Below, in pieces: positions 36,639 through 46,635 of a DNA stretch of 64,000 nt (its first letter is position 1; every line of letters starts with the position of its first letter). The stretch lies in the NCBI GenBank assembly GCA_950295325.1, contig OX485805.1, forward strand, positions 25,285,501 to 25,349,500, in the 5' to 3' direction. Under the pieces are notes generated by a model, which searched no databases, had not been told where the DNA came from, and saw nothing but the letters and a program-made list of their open reading frames with translations. The position numbers were made by a program, and so were the translations under genes. The stretch comes from Polytrichum commune (taxonomy: Eukaryota > Streptophyta > Polytrichopsida > Polytrichales > Polytrichaceae).

Positions 36639-38514
36639 ATGGAGGGGGAGGACATTGCTCCTTACCAAGACGAGGATACGAGGCTGCACCGTGCTTGGCT
36701 CCAAAGCACTCCACTTGCGCATACTGGAGAGGGTACGGGAAGCGAGGCCGGAAGTGGAAGCACTGCAGCACGTCCCCCACGTCCAGATCCTTTTCGGTTT
36801 GACGAAGAGTTCTTTGCAGTTGGCCATTCAGGAGGCAACCAAACACGTGGAAGCCGTGGGAGTCGGGGAAACAGTGGACATAGAGGGAGAACAGGAAGGG
36901 GACCAAGCTCAGGCAGTTCCACCGATATAAATGCAGCCACTCATGGAGAGTCCGTGCCACCACGATCTCCGACACGGTGGACATCAAGACCGGAGAGCCC
37001 TGCACGTGATGTACCTCAGGGTTCGGAGCATGGTGAAAGACGGGGACAAAAACGCCCAGCAATTTCGGAAGGGACGGAGGAGGGGTCCGGGGTTTCAGGT
37101 TCGCAATCGAGGAAAAGGAAAAATAGAGGCAAACGCGACCCGCGGATCGATGAGGCTCGAAACCATTGTAGGGTCGTGCTGTTGGAGTGGTTTAGAAATA
37201 ACAGCATGGTTTATTTGGAAAAAAAATACCTCAATGATGGTACAAAGGGGTTGGATTTGGTGAGGAACGATTTGATTCTTATTCTCACGGAAGCCACGGC
37301 TGGAGCGGAGTTTGAAGATGCTAGGGGCATGAGCGATTGGGGCACCTGGATTGAACAACAAGCCGTGGAAGCAATCTACAATCCAACAATGGCATATGAT
37401 GCTGTGCATCCTAGCGAGGGAAGTAGTAGTGGCAGGAAGTCCGAGCTGTACATGAAGCTAGAGAATTGGAAAAGAGGCGTAATAGCAGCAAAAGGAACAT
37501 CCGCCCGCAACCTTCCCATTTTTATTGACAGGCAGATGGCAGACAACATTGCCACTCAGGGCCCGCAGGGTGTCATATGGTTGCCTAGGAATGCGGAGAT
37601 CAAAGCCTTGGATAAGGAAATCTTCCAAGGGACCTTTGGAGTGGTGCGGAGAGTCGCAATTCATGGAGCATCATTCATCCCTAGCTGGATAGAGTGGGCT
37701 GGGAAGACCATGAAGGCCACGAATAGTTTGGAGAATCGAAAGGAACGTTCAGTTGAAGCATTGGCGTGTCCAGTAGATCATCCTGGGGTAATCAAGCTAC
37801 AATACCTCAATATGAAAACATACGAATCCTATTCGATGTGGTGGAATGGAGGCTCCTTGAAAAACATGAGGATCTATGACTTCAGCGTTCCGGAAACCCA
37901 CGAGCGCACAATCCTTCACATGCCTGGGGCAGACTTTGAAGCACGGAAACGGTTGGTTGTATATCGAAGGCATCGAGCTTATTTGGCATGGGCTCTAATG
38001 TGCATTGTGGATGTAGTGCACAAGCATGACGTGTTGCACAATGACCTTAATCCCAACAATGTCATGTTGCATTTCCCACAAGACCGTGAGAACACGGTTT
38101 ACATTGGTGTGTGTGATTGGGGCATGGCATCCTGGGGAGGTGAAGACGCACCCTCCAACTATGGAAAAGATTCAGTGGATGAGATGAACAAGCACAAAGC
38201 AAAATACAACTGTGCTGGTCCATAATTATTCCATGTACGAGGGCAGCGTGGAACATCCACCTCTCCGGTGAGGATGGCTCGGAAACATAGGCACACGTTT
38301 CTATCGGAGTCCTTCTCAGTGGGTGCTTTGGCAAAGAAGATTTATGCCAGGGATGCGACTTCCCCCTTGTTTCAGCTAAACAGTGATCCAAATGGCTTGA
38401 ATATGCGGTTTGAGTTAGCATTGGATTCATTGACGAAGACCAATCCAGCGGAAAGGTCAACCATCACACACGTAGTGAACATTTTGAAGTCCCCTCCATA
38501 CAACATGGCTACGC
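36639..38514 (+). pseudogene. protein-kinase-like cargo gene of the hAT element, stop near the APE position
   Basis: ATG at 36,639 follows a TATA box and leader. Residues 1-165 are low-complexity (Gly/Ser/Arg) with a KRKNRGKR nuclear-signal-like cluster at 159-166. Residues 175-300 form an unassigned folded region. A kinase-like domain follows: glycine-loop GTFGVV (331-336), candidate Lys in WAGKTMK (356/359), catalytic-loop HNDLNPNN with Asp469 and Asn474 (HRD changed to HND), and DWG (493-495) in place of DFG. At 38,223-38,225 a TAA follows CAGP; the frame then continues with LFHVRG and a C-lobe-like stretch (SFSVGALAKKIYARD, NPAERSTITHVVNIL) to about 38,510. The stop sits where the APE glutamate is expected. 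So this is a recently broken kinase gene, or a truncated protein. Targets unknown. Confidence 0.78.
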
Positions 38515-38640
38515 GGGGGGCGGACGTAGGGGAACGAGTGCGGACGGGGGCGGGAACGGGTGCGGACTGGGAGGGGAACGGGCGCGGACGGGAGGGAACG
38601 GGTGCGAACAGGGTGGGAACGGGGAGCGGATGGAGGGGTA
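38515..38640 (+). repeat. short G-rich array between the kinase and RING genes
   Basis: Six or so degenerate units of ggaacgggtgcggacggg, the same core as the two large arrays. It starts at the end of the kinase frame, which therefore runs on into repeat-encoded residues. Confidence 0.85.
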
Positions 38641-39113
38641 TACAAGTGGAAGGGACCACTTACATACCCCACTCCACTCCTTGTGGGCGCCCGGACGACC
38701 CTCCTCTACTACAGAGTGCGGGGTTTAGCGGGGTGCTCGGAGGAGTTAAGGATCCCTTTTTTGGGATCCTTTTATACTTTTTTTACTGACCTGTTTGTGG
38801 GTGTGATCCACGTGGACCCGTTCCCTTGTGACGTGGCATATTGCTTTTTTGGCATATTCCTTGTGACGCGCCCAGTCAACTGGCCTCTGCGTGAGCGCTG
38901 GTAGCGGGGTGCTCGAAGGGTATGCTGAATTTTTGTAGTTTAATTTTTAACGACATTTTTGAACTAATTCCACAGCAACACTATTTTGAAGTGTATGCTT
39001 GGATGTTTTGTAGCACTATTATGAAGTGCAATTAGTAATTTAAAAATTAGAGTTCTAGATTAGAATTAGAAACTACAATTTGGGTGGATCCGGCAAGTGA
39101 AGGATTTCCAGAC
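38641..39113 (+). promoter_or_regulatory. upstream region of the RING gene, with a perfect hairpin
   Basis: GGATCCC-TTTTTT-GGGATCC (38,750-38,769) is a perfect 7-bp stem with 6-nt loop. It is followed by an AT-rich stretch with ttttatac. A CACGTG palindrome lies in gatccacgtggacc near 38,808. The motif agcggggtgctcg occurs twice (about 38,728 and 38,904). A terminator for the kinase gene and a promoter for the RING gene would be expected here; neither is proven. Confidence 0.45.
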
Positions 39114-41417
39114 ATGGCAAGTGGAGGATCTAGAGACATGGCAAGTGCAAGTGGAGGATCTGGAGACATGGCAAGTGGGGGATCAGGTTGTCACAGATCA
39201 CATGTACGCAAGGCCGCTGGGTTGGAGTGGGATGTTTATGATGACAACACTCAAAAAGCCAGGGCAGGTTGGGAGAATGTACCACAACCGTGGTCAGTGA
39301 AGACTGCAATGCAGTACGTGGGTTTCCCTCACTTTGATCGGTTGTGGCCAAGACCTTGTCACGAGCGACACTGCAAGGCCATCAGTGCGAGTTATATGCA
39401 GCTTGATGACGTGGAGGCAAAATGGAGATTCCTAACGATACTTAGAAGTATCTCCAATTTGGATAGATGGCCCAAGAGTGCAATTCCAAAGTCGGTGGCG
39501 TGTATGATGTATGCGGAGCACGTGTTGCGAGTTAGGGTGGATTGGTCAAGTTTGGCTACCCTGCATGGTCAAAAATTTGGGGGTATCGGAATTGCATTCA
39601 CTAAATGCACAGTTCCAGATATTCCATACACTCCCGTTCCGGAGTGGTTCAGGAGGAATCCTCGACTAGTGGACGAGCCTGGGGCCCCAATTCCAGAGGG
39701 TCGGGAACCAAAAAAACCACGTAATCGTAAACGACCAGCCAATGACGTGCAGATGGCCATCGAGGAGGCGTTTGAGCATATGGATGAGGGCATGGAGGCA
39801 AATGTCGAGGTCAACAACCTGATCAACGACGTGGTTAACGAGGTCCTAGACGAGGTAAACCTTGGTGAACATGGAGTGGACCCGACGGAGAGCAGAATGG
39901 AGGAATTGCGTAAGCAACATTCGTTGGAAATTCGTGAGTATAAAACGATGATTTTCGAGTTGGAAAATCGAGTTGCAACACTTACGATGGGGGAGGCTAG
40001 CAGTTCAAGTAGTACACCAATTAACCTTCAGTCTTTGGAAGCAGAGAGGGACGCAGCTTTACAGGAGGCCAAGATTGCAAAGTCACAAGCTCTGGAGGTA
40101 TGTATGAGGAATGAAGTAATGCGAGGAAAGATGGAGGCTTTGCAAAAGGAGGTGGTGGACATGCAACAACAACTTCAAGTGGTCAATGAAGTGGTTGTTG
40201 ATCACGAAGCCAAGATTGGCGGACTGGAGGAGCAGAATGCAAGGTTGAAGAAATTCCTGTTGGATGCGATTGTGGAGCGCAAAAATATGAGGACAAGCAC
40301 ATTGCTTGCTATGGCCAAGGCTCATCAATTTGAAGCTGAGTTTGAGAGCATCCAGAAAGAATGGAACCGCAATCAGAGAATGCGGAATATGATGCTCACG
40401 TCATGGCTAGAAGATGAGCAGATGTACCCTAGTAGGTGGGATAGGGATAATGAGTGGACATTGCCAAGCGGGAGCATCGATTGGCGTCAAGTGACCGACC
40501 CAGATCACCATTGGGATGTGACCCAAGTGCATGAATATCCATTCCGCATGAGGGGTGAGTTGTTATGGCCAAATCCACATACAATGGTCTTCGACGGAAC
40601 CGCATGTGCGATTTGCCAATGTCCATTTGACCCAGAGGGATGCTATCAAGTTGGATCATGTGGGGTCCAATTTCATCCACAATGTCTAATAGGGAATATG
40701 ATCAAGAAACGCCAATGTCCTCATTGCAGATCACCCTTCCACCCTCGTTTGTACCTCCAATTTGGCCTTCGGGATTACATGCCTAACGACTGGGTATTAA
40801 AGCCATGGGACTTTCCCTTCGATCTTCAAGAGTTTGATGGAGAGAATGTTGAGTGGAGTTGGTTATACAATTGTGCCAAGGTTGAGCTATGGCACGAGAA
40901 CAGAGATGGCGACTGGACACGGAATGTACGTCAAATTTTGTATGTTGCAGACGAGTTGTATTCCAACAAGCCCCCCGATCATGGCTTGAAAAGATTTTTG
41001 TACCAAACTCTTGAATGGCATTGGGATTCAACCAACAGACAATTAAAGAGAGGCATTCATCCTCCTTGGTACAATGCAGCAGGTCTCGAATCAGTATCGG
41101 AGCATGATTTGGAAGAAGATGTAGATGACATGCCTACGGAACGGGATCCGAGATATGAATTGCAGTTAGAGGTGGGGTACCACAAGAACAGGCTGTAATT
41201 GGCTGCAATTGATGCACTCTTGCATAGAGTTGCGGATGATGTGGTATTGAGATGGCTAAATGGTGGGCCTAGACCACGTAATGCCGTTCCATTGTCTCCT
41301 GGTAGTCGTCCATACCTCACCCGTGGAACAACGCGAAGCATGGAAGCGGGGGAATCATCACGAGCACGACGAGGATCTACTTCAGCTAGAATAGACCTCG
41401 ATTCAGATTCGGATTAG
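39114..41417 (+). pseudogene. RING-finger / coiled-coil cargo gene of the hAT element, late in-frame stop
   Basis: RING proteins are typically E3 ubiquitin ligases. The first ATG in the frame is 39,114; the frame is open slightly further upstream, so a 5' exon is possible. Numbering from this ATG: a short DMASGGSG repeat (1-25), an unassigned folded region (36-180, KWRFLTILRSISNLDRWPKS), a basic patch (KKPRNRKRP), a coiled coil at about 258-428, and a RING at 498-538 (CAIC, then CGVQFHPQC, then CPHC). A C-terminal region of about 150 residues rich in Trp follows. TAA at 41,196-41,198 interrupts the frame, which then stays open for 72 codons and ends in an acidic tail (DLDSDSD). The product lacking this tail (694 residues) might still fold. 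Role in transposition or host regulation unknown. Confidence 0.78.
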
Positions 41418-42287
41418 GCATTTTTGTACCATGTTTAGGAAGTTGTATAGGAACGGATGAAGACTTTGGACACAATGAACATATTTCATGTTCAAAGTAT
41501 ATGTAATATAAAGAGGATTTACCGACAAGTTGTCATTTCTAAGATCGTGTAAAAGATAACATATGGATGCCACATGTTTTAATGTTATTTGAAACATTTA
41601 AAAACTTACTTGAATATTAGTAATTCATATGATAGTCTAACCAAAAGTACTATTGACTACATAGTCAATATTGAATACCACATAAAGATATAATTATATA
41701 AAACGGATAGAAAGGTCCTCAAAAAGAGGATGTCACCAACGAAGCATGTACAATCGAGCAATAGGGGATTGCAATATTTATAAAAGCATATTCTTTAAGA
41801 AGCTCAATAAATAAACATAAAACTCCATTCACAGTAAGAATTATACAAAATAGTAATTAATAAAGGCATAACATGTTATTGGAGATTAATTGCAATGCTA
41901 AGTTGACAACCATATTGTATTTTCAAAATTTTAAAAAACATGCAATAAATAATTTTATTACTATAATAAAATGTTACAACTTCGAAGGTAACGTTCGCTT
42001 TGTGGTCTAAATGTCTTACCGAAGGCCCTAAGGTTGTAACTTGTATCAATTTTGACGTAAGTAATAAATTATGGAAGTACGTGGGAGCACCGAAATACCA
42101 CATTTGTGCAAAACCATTACGTTCGAATCCGTACTGTGGGATCATTTGCTTCGACACATCTTGGGTTCTCTTCAGACTCGTCTGTGCTGCAATCATCATC
42201 CGTTTGGGGAGTCGCGCTCCGAAGATGCAACTCTTGGTCACGTTGTGAGAAAATTATCTTCTAGGTCGGCCGGGAGCCCTCTGCATC
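41418..42287. other. convergent intergenic region inside the hAT element
   Basis: An AT-rich stretch between the 3' ends of the RING gene (plus) and the transposase (minus). Both strands contain AATAAA-like polyadenylation motifs. A block of higher complexity at 42,000-42,250 has an 82-codon plus frame without recognisable motif. Confidence 0.45.
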
Positions 42288-45200
42288 CTATATGCCATTT
42301 TCATCTAGATGTGGTCTACCCTCATCTTCATTGTAGTCTTCAGCAGTAAACGGAAGCGATCTTCCCTGATACCTCTTCCTAGTACGTTTGACACCTCTCG
42401 TAGTTCTCTGACGCCCTCCACCCGTACCACGACTTGAGTGCACTTCATCTCTACTTCCATCTATAAAAGCATCCCCCGTTGTACTTCCGCCTCCAACTCC
42501 AAGGCCACATGTTCCATTGGATTGACTGTGTGGAAGTGAAACTGATGCGGATGGAATTGCAATTGGTATGTTCTCAACAACATGTCGACGAACAGAATGA
42601 CGACGTGGCGCCTCTGTAGTAACATTTCTTAAAACATTGTGTATAGCAACCAAAGTAGCACCCACCGCAGTTGCACGTAAAACACCCAATCTAGAAGTAT
42701 TGGCAATACTTCGAGTGAGAGGACGACGTTGACCTTGTGCATGCACTTGCACCGTAGAGGTTGATGCAGTTCTTTGAAGAGCACGGAATCGAGTTGTAGG
42801 TATTTCAGGAACATTGGGTGTTTGATCTTCTATACGATGGTTGGATATGAGGGAGGCGTCCATGGATTCAGAATGTACTCGGGCTGGAAATGGATCCTGT
42901 TGAACGTGCGTTGGCTCATTTGCGGGTAGTACATTGTCACCTTCACCAAAAGAAAGATAATCGCTCCGAGGTTGCAAGGAATCTACTTCAATTCCTACAT
43001 TCTCACTTGCCCCCATAGCAACATTATGGGCAGGGCGAAACCCTTGTCCAATGTGGAGAGTTTCAAAAGGCGGTCCTCCAATAGACCCCTCATGATCGTC
43101 ATGCATTCCGTCGTTATGTTGGGGGACATCCGGTTCATCAAAATCAAACACCCCAAGGTTTCCATCACTACCATTGCCATCCTCATCTTCTGAATCATGA
43201 TTCTCGGAATCGAGGTCATCCAAATCAAAGTCGATGTCATCAACATTGTTGTCAACATCATTTCCGGCACTATCATTTGGATCCACGTCATCTTCGTTGT
43301 CATCTTCTTCGTCAAGGTCATCGTCAGAATGGACCTCATTCAATTCGTACCATTGCGCAGGTCTTGGGCCCCTCCGATGTCGAATGAGCCTACTATTGGT
43401 ATATATGTAGACGAGGTCCTCGGCACGACTATGCTTCAAGCGATTGCGACTCTTGTTGTGAACATATGAGTACATGCTCCAATTGCGTTCACATGCGGAT
43501 GCGGAACATACTTGTGCAAGGATACGTCTTGCTATTGTTTGGAGGGCTTTAGCTCCACCTCCCATTGCATCCCACCATTCATGGAGAGGTGCGGCATGCA
43601 CGCTCGGGTCAGTAGAATCAGCAAAAGGCCCTCGATTTTCAAGGAAATCTTGGTACTGGTGGAGGATTTGGACATAAGTGTCCTCATCTTGAGCAAGCCT
43701 GCGAAGAACTCGATTTAGGATTGTCCTCGAATTCTCATCCTCATGGAGTGGGGCCCAACCACGTAGAAGCGGATTTAACATCGCTCCAGCCCAATGTAGA
43801 TCATTCAACATCAACCTCCATCTATTTTCAAACGTTAGCATAGCATTTGCAGCAAGCTCAGGGCTTAAGCGAAATGGAGGTTTACTGAATCCACGAATAT
43901 GGGTTTGTAAATCATGCATGACCCTCCAAGCCATTCCCATTGCAGGCGCCTTGCCATCAAATACACGAAGAGCTTTAACAACCGGGATCACCACATACAA
44001 GAAATTTTCGCACGTGTTCCAGAATCCATCAGAACGTATAAAGCTTCGCACAGCAGAGCCCTTCATGTAAGAGGTGCGAGATCTCCTCCTCATATCACGC
44101 ATTAGAGTAGGCCAATCCTCATCAACCACCATTCTTTCCAAAGCATTGCGTACTTGAAGAAGACGATCTATCATGATGAAGTTCGTTGCAAAACGGGTCT
44201 CTACAGGTAGGCGGAGTGAGAGATTTGGTGACAACCTCTGGAATATAGCTTGAGAAGCATGATGGTTTTTGATAAAAACACAAATATGGCGCGCCTTTTT
44301 TACCAACTTTTTCACCCATTCCTCCTTCCCCCAATCTTCTAAGAGGAGATCTAGGCAATGCGCAGCACATCCTTGAAAATATAGATCGGGATTTGCTTGA
44401 ATCAAGTCGCGAGCAGCGGAGGCCATAACTGGGGCATTGTCGGTGCAAATCTGGACCACATTATGTCGACCAACCTTTTCCACAAATGGTTGAATTTGAG
44501 CAGCAACGTATACATGATCCTTGTGATTTCCCGTGGTATCAATGGTACCCAAGAAAACATCTCCCTTTGTGCCGCATTGGAGAATGTTTAGGAGAGGTCG
44601 GTTTTGCACGTTGTCCCATCCATCACAACATATTGTAACACCGTATTTTTCAACGGAATTCCCCATCTTCTCCTTCACTTGCCTATCTAGGTCAACCTTT
44701 TTATCAGTTAACAACTTCGTACGGATGGCATTGTACGATGGTGGTGTGTAGGCTGGCATTCGATGACGGGCAGTTTCACGCACAGCATGAACAAATGCAG
44801 GATGTCTCACAATGTTGAAAGGAATGTTAGCTTCATAAAAAGCCGTTGCCCATGCTCTATCAAGGAGTTGTTTTGTTGACACATTGAACCCCTCCGTTAT
44901 GTTGAGTTGACGTAGTTCACGAGGAGGTGTGCCATATATCACAACATCAGAATGTTGAGTGGATTGGGACATAAGCAAAGGCTCTGTTTCACTAATTACG
45001 GAGTCCGCTATAATAGGCTCCAGAGGTACAATATCTAGCACCGGAGAGTCCTCATTTACAATGCCTACATGTAAGGGCACAATGCTCAATGTTCAAACAA
45101 GACCCTAATATGCGGGGGTACCATCCTACATGTGGAAACATCACAAGTACCCCCTACAGGAGGTCTATAACCAAGGTGGGCCAACATTCTATTTCCTCGG

Positions 45201-45310
45201 TAAGATATGACGAACGGGCAAAACCTACATTTAACCTGCCTTTGTGATTTACCGGGAACCATCCCCTTATCCTCGTACCAATGATCCCATGCATCATTTC
45301 GGCGTGGCAT
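42288..45310 (-). CDS. hAT transposase (BED finger, DUF659, hAT dimerisation domain)
   Basis: Cut-and-paste transposase acting in the nucleus on the element's terminal repeats. An exon starting after a GCAG acceptor (45,325) has ATG at 45,310 and encodes a BED-type finger (VKCRFCPF, MLAHLGY, GTCDVSTC). The main frame (45,089-42,288, 933 codons) shows a DUF659 region with catalytic Asp156 (CCDGWDN) and Asp217 (CTDNAP), C241xxH244 (GCAAHC), and the C-terminal hAT domain with Glu534 (SACERNWS). An acidic stretch (about 585-665) and a basic C-terminal tail follow. The BED exon and main frame overlap by 4 bp in different phases near 45,086-45,089, so either a small intron (an acceptor tgtag lies near 45,077) or a one-base lesion joins them. 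No premature stop interrupts the catalytic frame. Confidence 0.92.
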
Positions 45311-45540
45311 GACTTCAACAAAACCTGCAAATAAAAACAAGTTAAAGCAAGTAACTTTGATCGCATACTAGGTCCTGTTCAAGAGTGCCACAAGGGCAAC
45401 CCTAATTCACAGTCACTAGATTGGACAAAGTATCCTCTGCATTCGGGTCTCACGCATTCAATCCTCACTCCTCAAAGGAGATTCAAAAGACTTGAGACAC
45501 ACTATGTCAGTGGAGGCAAAAATGGCACCTTGAACCCTCA

Positions 45541-45548
45541 ATTTATAG
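45541..45548 (-). promoter_or_regulatory. TATA box of the hAT transposase gene
   Basis: CTATAAAT on the minus strand, about 230 bp upstream of the transposase ATG and directly beside the right G-rich array. The intervening leader contains an intron ending at 45,325. The array-TATA-leader order mirrors that of the kinase-like gene. Confidence 0.6.
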
Positions 45549-45557
45549 TATTCGAAT

Positions 45558-46320
45558 CGGACTGGGGAGCGGACGGAAGGGGGGGGGGACCGGACGAGGG
45601 AGCGGACGGACGGGGGGGAGCGGACGAGGGAGCGGACGGACGGGGGGGGGGAGCGGACGGGGGGGGAGCGGACGGGGGAGCGGAAGGGGGAGCGGACGGA
45701 CGGGGGGGAGCGGACGGGGGGGCGGACGGGGAAGCGGACGGAGGGGGGGGGGGGGAGCGGACAAGGGAGCGGACAGGGGGGGGGGGGGAGCGGACAAGGG
45801 AGCGGACAGGGGGGCGGACGGAGGGGGGGGGGAGCGGACAAGGGAGCGGACGGGGGGGAGCGGACGGGGGAGCGGAAGGGGGAGCGGACGGACGGGGGGG
45901 GGGGAGCGGACGGGGAAGCGGACAGAGGGGGGGAGCGGACGGGGAAGCGGACAGAGGGGGGGAGCGGACGGGGAAGCGGACAGAGGGGGGGAGCGGACGG
46001 GGGGGGCGGACGGGGGAGCGGAAAGGGGAGCGGACTGACGGGGGGGGAGCGGACGGGGGGGCGGACGGGGAAGCGGACGGAGGGGGGGGGAGTGGACGGG
46101 GGGGGGGGGGGGGCGGACGGGGGAGCGGACGGGGGTGGGGCGGACGGAGGGGGGTGGAGCGGACGGGGGAGGGGGGGGCGGACGGGGGAGCGGACGGACG
46201 GGGGGGGAGGGGGCGGACGGGAGAGGGGGGAGCGGACGGGGTTGGGAACGGGAGCGGACGGGGGGGAACGGTGGCGAATGGGGATTGTGAACGGGAGCGG
46301 ACGGGGGGGCGGACGGGCTC
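45558..46320 (+). repeat. G-rich tandem array near the right end (unit close to ggggagcggacggg)
   Basis: Units of 14-20 bp with core gagcggacgggg repeat for about 760 bp with G runs of up to about 14. The core is the same as in the left arrays. Open frames across it on both strands are repeat artefacts. Run lengths may be inaccurate in an assembly. Confidence 0.92.
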
Positions 46321-46472
46321 TAGTAAATTTTTCCCCACTTTACCTTTACTTTGCTGACATGTCATCACACGTGGACATTGTAAATCCTACGTGTCAGAAA
46401 TGGGTTAATGTAATTACACAAAAAAATCGGTAAAATTCAAGTCCGTCAGGATAAAGACAGCATCCGGCATAA

Positions 46473-46550
46473 TGTCGTGACGGATACGTGTCGTGACGGC
46501 ACGACATTATGTCGGGATTACCCTCCGTCACGACACAATAGACAACCCTG
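46473..46550 (-). repeat. right terminal inverted repeat and subterminal motifs
   Basis: ATAGACAACCCTG (46,538-46,550) is the reverse complement of the left terminus. Inside it, TGTCGTGACGG occurs at 46,473-46,483 and 46,488-46,499, and CCGTCACGACAC at 46,525-46,536, making an inverted pair like the one at the left end. Confidence 0.92.
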
Positions 46551-46558
46551 TTTAATTC
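46551..46558. repeat. target-site duplication, right copy (tttaattc)
   Basis: Identical to 35,032-35,039; beyond it the MITE sequence resumes (aaatgattttaatcc), matching the uninterrupted copy at 60.7 kb. Confidence 0.95.
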
Positions 46559-46635
46559 AAATGATTTTAATCCTCTCTATATTATGCCGCACGTCGTTTT
46601 TAAAATGCACTAAGTGATCTACCCGTGACTTAAGG

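Larger units (their letters stand above)
35040..46550. mobile_element. 11.5-kb hAT transposon carrying a kinase-like gene and a RING gene
   Basis: The element is bounded by 13-bp terminal inverted repeats CAGGGTTGTCTAT (fitting the hAT YARNG consensus) and perfect 8-bp target duplications. The minus strand encodes the hAT transposase (42,288-45,310). The plus strand carries a protein-kinase-like gene (36,639) and a RING/coiled-coil gene (39,114), which converge on the transposase. G/C-rich arrays lie at 35.3-36.35, 38.5-38.64 and 45.56-46.32 kb. The sharp ends, intact catalytic residues and matching flanks argue that the whole interval moved as one unit. The cargo genes each have one premature stop, the transposase frame has none, so it may still be mobile. 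It is much longer than typical autonomous plant hATs (about 3-5 kb). Confidence 0.95.
34547..46627 (-). mobile_element. MITE (CACGGGTAG family) split by the hAT element
   Basis: The left terminus CACGGGTAGATCACT starts at 34,547 and the right terminus AGTGATCTACCCGTG ends at 46,627. Both ends are flanked by the same 8 bp, acttaagg (34,539-34,546 and 46,628-46,635), a target-site duplication. Removing the hAT element and one copy of its target duplication leaves 562 bp, against 563 bp for the intact copy at 60,652-61,214, in the opposite orientation. It is non-coding. The nesting shows that the MITE was here first. Confidence 0.93.

Noticed and set aside
35302-36930. Long plus-strand open frame of 542 codons (and 180-230-codon frames on both strands) across the arrays
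   Set aside because: The translation is a Gly/Arg/Asp or Pro/Ser repeat produced by the tandem array, and equally long frames exist in several phases. The real kinase ATG is downstream of the TATA box.
38223-38253. A tiny intron removing the kinase stop codon
   Set aside because: Possible GT...AG signals are about 29 bp apart, shorter than plant introns allow; a nonsense change is simpler.
45530-46368. Open frames of about 275 codons on both strands
   Set aside because: Repeat artefact of the G-rich array, same reasoning; no start context or domain.
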